From assembly GCF_017355875.1 (NCBI RefSeq), contig NZ_JAFEWC010000003.1:129001-193000 (forward strand): a stretch of DNA of 64,000 nt, in the 5' to 3' direction. The translations under genes and the position numbers were made by a program. Source of the DNA: Aridibaculum aurantiacum. Lineage in GTDB: Bacteria; Bacteroidota; Bacteroidia; Chitinophagales; Chitinophagaceae. Shown here piece by piece: positions 44,901 to 53,277 of the stretch. Positions within the stretch are counted from its first letter, which is position 1; the number at the start of each line of letters is the position of its first letter. Under the pieces are notes generated by a model. That model did not search any database. It was not told where the DNA came from and worked only from the letters and a program-made list of their open reading frames with translations.

Positions 44901-45985
44901 TAAAGGTTTCTGATACAGGTAGAGGCATCACAGCCGAAGAACAGGCCCGGCTTTTCGAAAGATTTTTCTCGCAGAACAATAGCCATGGAACAGGTGTAGG
45001 ATTATATCTCACCAAGAAGATCGTTGAGCTTCACAATGGACAGATATCTGCTGTTAGTCAACCCGGTGTTCGTACCATATTTACCGTTACACTGCCGGTA
45101 GAGCGGGTAATACCTGAAGAGGTAGCGCAGCCAGCAGAGCCGGTCTATCAACCAGATTTTGTGACCACGGCACAGGCAGTGGTGGTAGCAGGCGAAAAAC
45201 AACACGATGCTGACCGTCCTACCATTCTGCTTGTAGAAGATAACGTAGAGGTACTAGATTACCTGGACATGCTGTTCAGCAGCGAATACAACATTATTAA
45301 GGCTGCTAATGGGGTGGTGGCGCTGCAACACCTTGAGACAGAGCAGCCAGACCTGGTGATAAGTGATGTGATGATGCCAGAGATGGACGGCATTACCTTG
45401 TGTAAGCGGATTAAAACCGCCGTCGAGACCAGCCACATACAGGTGATACTGTTAACTGCACGTGCTACCATAGATAACAAAATGGAAGGCCTGCAAACCG
45501 GTGCAGACGATTATATAGCCAAGCCTTTCCACCCGGAGGTGCTTAAGATAAAAGCACGCAACCTTATTGAAACCCGCCGTAAGCTGGTAGACAAATACAA
45601 GACCCAGCAGGAACCGCTTCCTGTTACCATTTCCGAAAACCCGCTGGATAAAGAATTCCTGGAGAACGTGCACAACGCTATTGAAGCTAATCTTGGCGAC
45701 GACAGCTTTGGTGTGGAAGAACTGGGCAAAGCTGTTTTCATGAGCCGCAGCCATTTGTTTAGAAAGATGAAAGCGCTGACGGGGCAAAACCCGCTGGATG
45801 TCATCTACGGCCTTCGACTGAAGAAAGGTATGGAGCTGCTGCTGGAGCGCCGCAGCAGCATTTCAAATATTGCTTACGAAGTAGGATTTAAGAGCCCTTC
45901 CGCTTTTTCGGCGGCGTTCAAAAAACAATATGGCAAAACGCCTTCTGAATATGTGAATGCACTTATTCAGCAGGAAAAAGCTTGA
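41924..45985 (+). CDS. hybrid two-component system sensor/regulator (HTCS) with AraC output
   Basis: The ~1353-residue protein joins a whole phosphorelay. It has a signal peptide, a periplasmic beta-propeller of Reg_prop repeats (ending in LWVGTMNG-, IWLGTA-type motifs) and a YYY domain. One transmembrane helix (WAKVLYFLLFNALLFGIIWYF) precedes a kinase domain with H846 in DISHEFRTPLSL, NNLLSNAFKFTP and GTGVGLYLTKK. A receiver follows with D1148 in VISDVMMPEMDG, then a C-terminal AraC-type helix-turn-helix (GLRLKKGMELLL, VGFKSPSAFSAAFKKQYG). HTCS proteins sense oligosaccharide in the periplasm and switch on the neighbouring locus. The ATG at 41924 has GAGGAAA upstream; a TTG at 41918 is less likely. 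Confidence 0.95.
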   Translation: MKTTWRGFCIRSFFLLQFLLLVFSTTAQKLISPTPVFELYNSSHGLPDIRIRNLFQDSQGYLWVGTMNGTCRYDGYNFQRNFYDNQAQNVLNSWAYAITEDEEKTIWFGTREGISNYNSVKEEFVTVKGLQAQDHPILQRGISTLLNHDGHLYIGTPLGLAIYNKRSKKLQVFKNKNLNAPVSSIVSSKMGGLWLATHEGVIRYNSNISSASFFPIKLKSNPYGDRIWSLLEVDDQLLIATAGNGLLKLPLSASPGKEGSATPFNRFAGSSHQLDNEQVFDIRRAPNGDIWLGMEHGLGKISGAKGSEQLVIYQNNPISNKSISNNITYKVMIDRDNNLWCGTEGGLNKLNLDMLAFNYLTFTEKDTRDQVRGLVSANGNDIWLGTANHGLFLFNTSQGTTKKIPQPHQNIRSLMVDEGQVWSGHLNGITATNQTSQSISKTAATDHAVFALLKDRKRNIWLGTNKGLLRITPAGDTIDYAQKPSVDAAVRRGFVRFVYEDASSRIWLGFENGGCGLFDPNTEKYAPVISSNGASLPTTTYYGIGEYPTNTFWLGSATGLVRVQLQQKQGKPVFDIKNFNEQDGLPGRSVNSVQADGVGNLWLATLQGVVKFNTKNNDFNLYLQGVEFGSNAGSKTADGHLLMGANDGFVIFDPLAIKEPVHAPAVRFTSLKLLNQVVNVKEVYEGDTVLTQPLSATKEIELNYRNNLFTIGFVGLHFTNPAANHYAYRLVGFDKDWIYTDASNRNITYTNLDAGDYVFEVKAANSSGKWSEKAESLKLTILPPPWKTWWAKVLYFLLFNALLFGIIWYFQVQTRQRNQLRFEQMEKAQIRKMNEMKTTFFTDISHEFRTPLSLIVSPVEELITAPEIEGEARTKLRMIHNNCKKLLSLINELMTFQKMEEDKLQLLPARHDVVEFTKEVFANFDLVAQRNKLRFLYSCNVERLVVSIDKPKLEIVLNNLLSNAFKFTPAGGEIRLDVELQQEPAAETAYLQIKVSDTGRGITAEEQARLFERFFSQNNSHGTGVGLYLTKKIVELHNGQISAVSQPGVRTIFTVTLPVERVIPEEVAQPAEPVYQPDFVTTAQAVVVAGEKQHDADRPTILLVEDNVEVLDYLDMLFSSEYNIIKAANGVVALQHLETEQPDLVISDVMMPEMDGITLCKRIKTAVETSHIQVILLTARATIDNKMEGLQTGADDYIAKPFHPEVLKIKARNLIETRRKLVDKYKTQQEPLPVTISENPLDKEFLENVHNAIEANLGDDSFGVEELGKAVFMSRSHLFRKMKALTGQNPLDVIYGLRLKKGMELLLERRSSISNIAYEVGFKSPSAFSAAFKKQYGKTPSEYVNALIQQEKA

Positions 45986-46007
45986 TCATCATTAAAAACA
46001 TCCAATC

Positions 46008-46035
46008 TGAAACAAAATAGGGGTCATCTGCAACA
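46008..46035 (+). promoter_or_regulatory. paired TGMAACA half-sites before the beta-helix/GH3/esterase genes
   Basis: TGAAACA at 46008-46014 and TGCAACA at 46029-46035 are exactly 21 bp apart. The similarity is wider: ATCTGAAACAAAATAGGG and ATCTGCAACAAAAAGGG. The ATG of the next gene is about 70 bp downstream. The layout matches the pairs at 39916 and 52172. Confidence 0.6.
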
Positions 46036-46103
46036 AAAAGGGAGCTGCCAGTAACCTCAGAAGTCGATTTTGCAGATGAATTACAACACGATCACGATTT
46101 GCT

Positions 46104-48335
46104 ATGCCTTCTGCTAAACCATACCTGCTTCTTTTACTGCTGATGCCGCTCTTTGGGCTGGCGCAGGTAAATATTACCTGCTATGTGTCGGCCACCGGTA
46201 GCGATAAGAACAATGGCAGCATCAACCAACCTTTTGCAACAGTAGAAAAAGCCATTGCTCATATAAAGCAGCAAAAGCCAGCCGCAACGAAGGCTAACAT
46301 TATAATCAGGCAGGGCACCTACTGGTTGAAAAAATCTATTGAAGTTCCTGCTGCAGGTTTTGCACCACATCTTACCATCAAAGCTTACAATGGCGAAAAA
46401 GTAACGCTTACAGTTGCCACGCCATTACCTGCTGCACAATGGAAGCCACTTAGCAAGCAGGTTTATGCACGTTTGCATCCTTCCGTAGATGGGCGAAAGC
46501 TGTTAGAATTTGATGTTTCTAAACTTACAAACGAGCGGCTAAAAAGATTTTCTCCAGATCCTTCTTTTATGGAAGCCTGGCCTTCAATTGATCTGTACGC
46601 AAACCAAAAGCGGCAGCCAATAGCGCAGTGGCCTAATGAGCAGGAGCAACTTCGTAAACAAAATGAAACAGGCTGGGCAACCTATAACGGAGCTAAAAAT
46701 AACACCACGTTTTTATATGCAGCAGGTGGTAGACCTGAAGATAAGGACACTACAAATGAACTGGAACTGGATGGTACCAACCGCGCCACCCGTTGGATGA
46801 ACGCCTTGAACACTGGCCATGAGATCTGGCTGAAAGGCTTTTGGCGTGTGCCCTGGGGGCCTATCACCAGCAAAGTGAAGCAGATGGATAATACTTCCAT
46901 TGAGCTGGTAGAGCAACCGCGTGATGGAATGGGTTCTAAATATTCTAAAATTGCCAGCACTAGTCCATTGTGGCGTGTAGGTTCTGGTATAGAAAAATGG
47001 AAACTCATCAATGCATTGGAAGAGATAGACCAGCCAGGAGAATGGGCACTGGATGTAAAAGATCAGAAAATCTATTACTACCCATCTATTACAGCTAAGG
47101 CTTTATCAGTAGAAATTGTGGCTGATACGATGCCGGTTTTTCATTTTAAGGATGCCAGCAACATCAGCATCGAAGGGCTTACCATCAGGGGAGCACTTTC
47201 GCAAGCTGTGCGTTTAGAAGATTGCAGCAACATAACGATAGCTGGTTGTACTATTTTCAATACAGGTGGAGCAGGCATCTATGCCCGCGGCGGTATCAAC
47301 AACACCATCACCAGCAATACCATTTACGAAACAGGCGCGGCAGGCATTGTAATGGAAGACCAAGGAGATCGGAAGAAATTGATTGTCTCAAACAGCACCA
47401 TTCACAACAACCATATTTATAACATTGGCAAGCTTACGTTTAGCGAAAGCATCCAGCTGGCAAACAGTGTAGGTGTGAAAGTAAGTAACAACCTGCTGCA
47501 CGATCTGCCGAAGAGTGCTATCCGTACCGATCTAATCAACAACTGCATTTTTGAGTTTAACGAGATACACAATATTGCCCTGCAGGAAGCTGACAATGGT
47601 GCCTTTTACAACTATGGCGGCTGGTCAACCTATGGCAACGTTTTTCGCTTCAATTTTATACACCACATAAACCGCAGCAATGGCTTGTACTGCGATGATG
47701 GTGATAGCGGCGACATGTTTTACAACAACATTGTGCACGATGCTATAGAAGCCATCAAATTTGGCGGAGGCCATGATAACATTGCCCGGAACAATCTAAT
47801 CATCAACAGCAAGAGCCAGAACATTGATGACCGTGGTATAAATCGCAACTACAAGCTGAACACGCCTTATGAAGCACGACTGCAAGAGATGAAGCCGTAC
47901 GAAGAGCCATGGAAATCGTACGGTGAGCAACTAAAGCAGCAGTATGAGGTAACGCATCACTTGTGGAAGGATATTCTAAAGGAAGATTGGAAGCCGGAGT
48001 ATCCAAACGGAAGCAAGATGATACATAATGTAACCGTAGCAAGTGGACCTTTTGTAGCTCCTGAAAAAGGTGCGGTAACAGTGGAAGGAAACCTCCAGCT
48101 TCCTTCTATTGCCGATGCTGGTTTTTACAACTATGCATTGCTGGATCTGCGAACGGATAATGCAGCGATCTTGGAAAAGCTGCCTTCACTCAACACGTTT
48201 TTCCTTCAGATAGGATTGCAAAAAGATCAATACCGGCAACAACTTCCTACACGTAAAGAAACAGGAGGATTGACCAACCGGCTTCGCGCCGGCAACCTGG
48301 CCAACGAAGACCAGTTTATAGAGAAAAAGCAATAG
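46104..48335 (+). CDS. secreted right-handed parallel beta-helix protein (GH141-like carbohydrate-active enzyme)
   Basis: The 743-residue protein has a signal peptide (ending FGLAQ) and opens with CYVSATGSDKNNGSINQPFATVEKAI, the start common to beta-helix enzymes. A folded insert carries DLYANQKRQPIAQWPNE. Many helix coils follow (NISIEGLTIRG, NITIAGCTIFNTGGAGIYAR, NTITSNTIYETGAAGIV) and a conserved GLYCDDGDSGDMFYNNIVHD...GGHDNIARNNL segment. The layout resembles GH141 enzymes and some polysaccharide lyases; the assignment is tentative. It is first of a co-directed set with GH3 and esterase genes. Confidence 0.8.
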   Translation: MPSAKPYLLLLLLMPLFGLAQVNITCYVSATGSDKNNGSINQPFATVEKAIAHIKQQKPAATKANIIIRQGTYWLKKSIEVPAAGFAPHLTIKAYNGEKVTLTVATPLPAAQWKPLSKQVYARLHPSVDGRKLLEFDVSKLTNERLKRFSPDPSFMEAWPSIDLYANQKRQPIAQWPNEQEQLRKQNETGWATYNGAKNNTTFLYAAGGRPEDKDTTNELELDGTNRATRWMNALNTGHEIWLKGFWRVPWGPITSKVKQMDNTSIELVEQPRDGMGSKYSKIASTSPLWRVGSGIEKWKLINALEEIDQPGEWALDVKDQKIYYYPSITAKALSVEIVADTMPVFHFKDASNISIEGLTIRGALSQAVRLEDCSNITIAGCTIFNTGGAGIYARGGINNTITSNTIYETGAAGIVMEDQGDRKKLIVSNSTIHNNHIYNIGKLTFSESIQLANSVGVKVSNNLLHDLPKSAIRTDLINNCIFEFNEIHNIALQEADNGAFYNYGGWSTYGNVFRFNFIHHINRSNGLYCDDGDSGDMFYNNIVHDAIEAIKFGGGHDNIARNNLIINSKSQNIDDRGINRNYKLNTPYEARLQEMKPYEEPWKSYGEQLKQQYEVTHHLWKDILKEDWKPEYPNGSKMIHNVTVASGPFVAPEKGAVTVEGNLQLPSIADAGFYNYALLDLRTDNAAILEKLPSLNTFFLQIGLQKDQYRQQLPTRKETGGLTNRLRAGNLANEDQFIEKKQ

Positions 48336-48383
48336 GTATCCTGTAACCACACGCTAATACGCCATAAAAAAAACGAACTGAAA

Positions 48384-50144
48384 ATGAAACGACCTTTTTT
48401 ACTAATGCTATCACTATGCCTTGTAGTTACAGGCACACGTGTTAGTGCACAATACGATGCAGGTGCCGACGGCTGGAAAAAGCTGTCGCTCCGCGAAAAG
48501 ATAGGCCAGACTATGCTGATGCTTCCTGACAACAAGAAGGAGCTGGAGCTGGGCGGCGGCTCGTTGCAAGGCTTCTTTAAGCGCTATCCAGTCACTGGTT
48601 TTTTCATGGGCTGGAAGTTGTTTGTAGGAGTAAAAGAAGAAAATAAAGTAGCGCACCTTCGCAAGTCGGTTCATACGTACCAGCAAGCCAGCAGGATGCC
48701 GCTGTTATTTCAGCAGGATTATGAAAATGGTATTGCCTTACCGGGCATGACTACTCTGCCACGCGAAATGGCTTTAGGCGCCGCTAACTCTACCGACCTG
48801 ATGTATAAATATGGAAAGAGTTTGGCCAGTGAAGCAAGATCATTGGGTATAGAATGGGTGCTGCACCCGGTGGCTGATCTAAACATCAACCCAATGAACC
48901 CGATCGTAAACGTGCGTGGCATTTCTGACGATCCGGACAAAGCCATCAGGCTGTTGAGTAAGCAAATAAAGGGACTGCAGGATAATGGCGTTGCTGCTAC
49001 AATCAAGCACTTTCCTGGTGATGGTGCCGACTACCGCGACCAGCACCTTACTACCAGCACCAACAATCTTACATGGGATGAATGGAATAAGTATCACGGG
49101 AAAGTTTTCCAAGCATTAATTGACAGTGGTGTGGCTTCTATTATGCCAGGTCATATCACTTTGCCTTCCTATCAAAAAGAGAAGATCAACGGTTTTTATC
49201 CTCCGGCTACTTTATCAAAAGAACTGCTGACAGATCTTTTGAAAAAGAAGATGGGTTTTGATGGAGTCATTGTTTCTGATGCAATGACAATGGGTGGATT
49301 TAGAGGCTGGTACAACAACCAGCTGGAAGGCGAAGTAGCCAGTTTTGCAGCAGGCGTTGATGTTTTGCTGTGGCCTTCATACGAGTTCATGGATACTTTG
49401 GAAGCACGCATCAGGCGCAACGAAATACCGATGGAAAGGCTGGATGATGCAGTAAGCCGCATCTGGAAAATGAAGAGCCGCTTTGGGCTGCTAAAACCAA
49501 ATCGCGTCTTGGTAAAAGACATGACCGATGCGGAAAAAGCATTCTCTCGTGAAACTGCAAAAAATATTTGCGAAAGCGCTGTTACCCTTGTGCGAGACAG
49601 GGAGAATATGCTGCCATTGAACCCACAGAAAACAAAGAAAATATTGATCGTAGGCGTTACACCACAAAGCAGGAAAGGTGGAGATGGTGGATTGGCAGCA
49701 TTGAAATCACTTCAGCAGGAGTTGGGAAATAAAGGTTTTGAAGTTGATTTTCAACACGACCTGCTTTACGAGAACCAGGGATGGGAAGAGCATGTTTCTG
49801 CGAAATACGATAAGATCATTTTTGCTTTTGTACGTATACCACATGCACCTTTTGGTCCGTTGCAATTGTGGGACGACCAGGCGCAAACGGCGTGGGCCAT
49901 CAATTCGATGCCTAAAGACAAGGTGATGGTGATTTCTTTTGGCAGTCCATACCTCGCAAATGAATATTTTGAGCGGGTAAATACTTGTATCAATGCATAT
50001 TCTAATAACCCGGAAATGCATGCAGCGGTGGTGCGGGTGATGATGGGTGAGATACCTGCAAGAGGTACTTCTCCTGTAGACCTGGGCAACGATGCGCTGC
50101 ACAAGTACAAGTTTATTAACACCAGCGACCCTTACAAGCCTTAA
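48384..50144 (+). CDS. secreted glycoside hydrolase family 3
   Basis: The 586-residue protein has a signal peptide (ending TRVSAQ) and the two GH3 domains. The barrel carries TIKHFPGDGADYRDQH, the KHFPG(D/H)G motif of beta-N-acetylhexosaminidase-like members, and GVIVSDAMTMGGF with the nucleophile Asp. The C-terminal alpha/beta domain follows from about residue 390. The motif set favours the NagZ-like branch over beta-glucosidases, but the substrate is not certain. It is 48 bp after the beta-helix gene and 3 bp before the esterase gene. Confidence 0.9.
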   Translation: MKRPFLLMLSLCLVVTGTRVSAQYDAGADGWKKLSLREKIGQTMLMLPDNKKELELGGGSLQGFFKRYPVTGFFMGWKLFVGVKEENKVAHLRKSVHTYQQASRMPLLFQQDYENGIALPGMTTLPREMALGAANSTDLMYKYGKSLASEARSLGIEWVLHPVADLNINPMNPIVNVRGISDDPDKAIRLLSKQIKGLQDNGVAATIKHFPGDGADYRDQHLTTSTNNLTWDEWNKYHGKVFQALIDSGVASIMPGHITLPSYQKEKINGFYPPATLSKELLTDLLKKKMGFDGVIVSDAMTMGGFRGWYNNQLEGEVASFAAGVDVLLWPSYEFMDTLEARIRRNEIPMERLDDAVSRIWKMKSRFGLLKPNRVLVKDMTDAEKAFSRETAKNICESAVTLVRDRENMLPLNPQKTKKILIVGVTPQSRKGGDGGLAALKSLQQELGNKGFEVDFQHDLLYENQGWEEHVSAKYDKIIFAFVRIPHAPFGPLQLWDDQAQTAWAINSMPKDKVMVISFGSPYLANEYFERVNTCINAYSNNPEMHAAVVRVMMGEIPARGTSPVDLGNDALHKYKFINTSDPYKP

Positions 50145-50147
50145 AAG

Positions 50148-52136
50148 ATGACCAGGTTTCTCTTTATCTGCCTACTTTTTTTGCAGCATTCACTGCATGC
50201 GCAGGTGCGCCTGCCAAAGTATTATGCAGATCATATGATACTGCAGCGCGACCGGCCGATGCCGATAATAGGTTGGGCTGCGCCGGGAAATACAATAGAG
50301 GTTTCTTTCAATAACAAAAGTTATAAAGCGACTGCAACTGCTGACAGTTCGTGGAAAGCAGTGTTGCCTAAGACAAAAGCAGGCGGGCCTTATACCATCA
50401 GTGTTTCAGCAAATGGAGTAACTAAAACCTTTTCTGATGTGTACTTTGGCGATGTATGGTTGTGCGGCGGGCAAAGCAATATGAACTATCGCATGCGCAC
50501 CATTAAGAACCGGGATGAAGAATTGAAAGATGCAGATTACCCACTGATACGCCAACTGAACATTGACCAGGTAGCTGCTGAATATCCACAGCAGGACATT
50601 GTTAAAGGGCAGTGGGTGCCGGCGAGCAGCAAAACCATAGATGCTTTTACTGCGGTAGGTTTTCAGTTTGCCAAAGAAGTATACAAGCACGAGAAGGTGC
50701 CGATCGGTATCATTCATGCATCGTGGGGTGGCTCGCCTATACAGGCGTGGATGAGTGCAGCCGACCTGCAGGATTTCCCTAATGAAATAAAGAAGATCAA
50801 TAGAATTCACCCGGGTTTTATTGCTGCGCAACGCAAGCAGGATAGCATCAACCTGGTTCAATGGGAGAAGAATATTTATGCTGCGTCGGCTTTTGTGTCT
50901 CCTGCTAAACAATTGCAAAAGGATCCTTCCTTTTTTGCAGATGCGGGTTGGAAGCAGATTGTAGTTCCAGGTTACCTGCAAGACCAGGACATAAAAGTGA
51001 AGAAAGGGATAAGCTGGTTTAAGAGAAACTTCCATGTTGAGCCAGCTTTTCTGCAAGACACTATTGCGGCTAATTTCGGTCGCATCAATTTTGCCAGCGC
51101 GTTCTTCATCAATGGCAACTATATTGGCTCGCAGCTAAATCCTTACTACAACGCCAGCTTCAAGTTTCCTGCACAATACCTGCACGCTGGCGACAATGAG
51201 ATCATTGTCTTGTGTTTCAACGAAAGTGAGAGCACAGGTTTTCGTCCTGTTTCCAAACCACACCTAAGATCAGGAGCCAGCCAGGTAGAACTAAGCGGTA
51301 ACTGGCTTTTCAGGCAAGGAAAAACTTTTGATACTGCCGGCGCTATGGGACCAATGAATGCTGTGGATTTTGTGAATTCATATCCTACGCTTGCTTTTAA
51401 TGCTATGATACATCCGCTGCGGCAGTACCCTGTAAAAGGTTTTTTGTGGTACCAGGGTGAAGGAAATACAGGTGCAGAAGAAAGTATGCTGTATGAAAAC
51501 ATGCTTACGCGCCTCATTGGCCGCTGGCGCCAAATGTGGGGCAATGACAAACTGCCTTTCCTAATGGTGCAGATTTCCAGCTATGGTGCTGTAAAAAAAG
51601 AACCTGTAGCTACAGGCTGGCCGGTAGTGCAGGAAGCGCAGGCAAATATTGCGCGTACAATTCCTAATACCGGCATTGCTATCACCAACGATGTAGGCAA
51701 TGCCATAGATGTACACCCCGATGACAAGCAAACGGTTGGTAAAAGATTAGCTGCTGTGGCGCTCAATAAAGTTTATGGTCACAAAAAAATGGTTGCTGCC
51801 GGTCCTACCTACCACCAGATGGAGATCAAAGACGGCAAAGCGATCTTGTCTTTCAAGAACATTGGTTCGGGGATAGTTTCGAAAACCGGAACAGGCAGCC
51901 TCCGCTCTTTTGCAATAGCGGGTGCTGATAATAGGTTTTACAGGGCCGAAGCGGTAATTAGCGGCAACAAAGTAATCGTCAGCAGCAATAAAGTGCCTGC
52001 GCCTTTACATGTTCGTTATGCCTTTGAGAATACACCACCAGCTTTTGACTTTTATAATAAAGAAGGATTTCCGGCTGTGCCTTTTCGCACCGACAAGTTG
52101 CAGGACTTCCTCGTAAAAAAATCTGATGAACAATAG
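50148..52136 (+). CDS. sialate O-acetylesterase-type SGNH esterase
   Basis: The 662-residue protein has a signal peptide (ending HSLHAQ). Its SASA esterase domain has the nucleophile Ser in VWLCGGQSNMNYR, HASWGGSPIQAW, WYQGEGNTGAEES and the Asp-x-x-His dyad in NAIDVHPDDKQTVG. Between about residues 245 and 375 sits an inserted beta-sandwich, like the sugar-binding domain of beta-galactosidases. Such enzymes remove O-acetyl groups from sialic acids or from plant polysaccharides. It follows the GH3 gene by 3 bp, so the two should be co-translated. Confidence 0.9.
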   Translation: MTRFLFICLLFLQHSLHAQVRLPKYYADHMILQRDRPMPIIGWAAPGNTIEVSFNNKSYKATATADSSWKAVLPKTKAGGPYTISVSANGVTKTFSDVYFGDVWLCGGQSNMNYRMRTIKNRDEELKDADYPLIRQLNIDQVAAEYPQQDIVKGQWVPASSKTIDAFTAVGFQFAKEVYKHEKVPIGIIHASWGGSPIQAWMSAADLQDFPNEIKKINRIHPGFIAAQRKQDSINLVQWEKNIYAASAFVSPAKQLQKDPSFFADAGWKQIVVPGYLQDQDIKVKKGISWFKRNFHVEPAFLQDTIAANFGRINFASAFFINGNYIGSQLNPYYNASFKFPAQYLHAGDNEIIVLCFNESESTGFRPVSKPHLRSGASQVELSGNWLFRQGKTFDTAGAMGPMNAVDFVNSYPTLAFNAMIHPLRQYPVKGFLWYQGEGNTGAEESMLYENMLTRLIGRWRQMWGNDKLPFLMVQISSYGAVKKEPVATGWPVVQEAQANIARTIPNTGIAITNDVGNAIDVHPDDKQTVGKRLAAVALNKVYGHKKMVAAGPTYHQMEIKDGKAILSFKNIGSGIVSKTGTGSLRSFAIAGADNRFYRAEAVISGNKVIVSSNKVPAPLHVRYAFENTPPAFDFYNKEGFPAVPFRTDKLQDFLVKKSDEQ

Positions 52137-52171
52137 CTAATCAGCTGAAAAATAGCTGTTGTAGCCGAAAA

Positions 52172-52199
52172 TGAAACATTTTAAAAGGTAGATGCAACA
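52172..52199 (+). promoter_or_regulatory. paired TGMAACA half-sites before susC
   Basis: TGAAACA at 52172-52178 and TGCAACA at 52193-52199 lie exactly 21 bp apart, each inside ATGMAACAT. They are 269 bp upstream of the susC ATG at 52468, farther than the other two pairs are from their genes, which implies a long mRNA leader. Confidence 0.55.
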
Positions 52200-52467
52200 T
52201 AACAACACCTCTTTTTTTGGATTTGAGACCACTTTAGTGCTCGGATTGCCAAACAAAACAAACTTCTAATTCTAACGATTATGCCAGTTTCCATTTACCC
52301 TTTGGGTACATTATCCTCCTCCCGGGCCTGCTACAGGCTTCAAGCTTTACCCACTCCAGGAAAGGCAGGAAACAACTTCCCATTTCCAATAAAAAGATTT
52401 TCCTGTTAATACACCTAAACAAACCTTATCACCGGGTATGCCGGCTAATGATCTAAACAACTGCTGT
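52200..52467 (+). other. long 5' leader of susC
   Basis: About 240 nt between the putative promoter and the susC start hold no convincing gene. A 42-codon frame from 52281 exists but has no protein-like character. Short hairpins are possible, for example TACCC/GGGTA at 52299-52311 and GCCTG/CAGGC near 52326. A leader of this length could allow post-transcriptional control, but no known riboswitch was recognised. Confidence 0.35.
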
Positions 52468-53211
52468 ATGAAAAAACTCAATGCACGTGGACGAATACTC
52501 AACAGAGTTGCCATTCTTCTACAACCAAACATGCTCTTAAAGGTCTTACTACTCATCCTGGTAGTAGCACCAGTATTTTCTTTTGCCCAACTGCAATCTG
52601 TGGCAGGTATTGTAAGAGACGAAGATGGTAAGCCAGTAAGTGGCGTTTCCGTAACTGTTAAGTCTGCCAACCGCGGAACTTCTACTGATGAAACCGGTAG
52701 ATACACACTGGAACTAAGGGATCCACGGGCTGTACTTGTATTTAGTAATGTAGGATATGAAGCTCGTGAAGTAAGTGTTGCCGGGAAAGCAGTTGTAGAC
52801 GTAGTGCTGAAACGGACACTATCTTCTTTGGATGACGTGGTAGTAGTGGGTTACGGTACTACCAAAAGAAGAGACCTGATAGGCTCTGTTGGTAAAGCCA
52901 ACGTAGAAGATATGAAGAAGGCGCCGGTGCCTTCGTTCGACCAGATGCTGGCAGGTAGAATAGCGGGTGTTACCGTGAGCCCTGTAGATGGACAGCCAGG
53001 TGGTGCTGCTTCTATATCTATAAGAGGAAGTTCAGTAAGCCAGGAAACTTCGCCATTATTTGTAATTGATGGTTTTCCTGTAGAGAACATGGACATTAAT
53101 TCCATCAATCCAAACGATATTGAATCTTTTGAAGTACTGAAAGATCCTTCTTCAATAGCTATCTATGGTTCAAGAGGTGGTAACGGTGTTATCCTCATCA
53201 CTACTAAATAA
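52468..53211 (+). CDS. SusC-type TonB-dependent receptor, N-terminal part before in-frame stop
   Basis: This 247-residue frame holds a signal peptide (ending SFAQ), the carboxypeptidase-regulatory-like domain (VAGIVRDEDGKPVSGVSVTV), the SusC signature LDDVVVVGYGTTKRRDLIGSV as TonB box region, and the plug domain up to IYGSRGGNGVILITTK. It then stops at TAA (53209-53211), exactly where SusC proteins continue as TTKKGK. The next frame continues in the same phase. On its own this fragment could not form a transporter. An upstream in-frame ATG at 52438 is less likely as start. Confidence 0.8.
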   Translation: MKKLNARGRILNRVAILLQPNMLLKVLLLILVVAPVFSFAQLQSVAGIVRDEDGKPVSGVSVTVKSANRGTSTDETGRYTLELRDPRAVLVFSNVGYEAREVSVAGKAVVDVVLKRTLSSLDDVVVVGYGTTKRRDLIGSVGKANVEDMKKAPVPSFDQMLAGRIAGVTVSPVDGQPGGAASISIRGSSVSQETSPLFVIDGFPVENMDINSINPNDIESFEVLKDPSSIAIYGSRGGNGVILITTK

Positions 53212-53277
53212 GGTAAGGCCGGTCCTCCAAAGCTTTCTTACAACTTTTCTTATGGTATCCAAAAAGATATCAGGCGT

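Noticed and set aside
52281-52409. 42-codon frame in the susC leader
   Set aside because: There is no ribosome binding site and no recognisable composition; a leader peptide is possible but unsupported.
52347-52706. 119-codon minus-strand frame at the susC start
   Set aside because: It is antisense to the susC signal and regulatory-like domain and has no family features.
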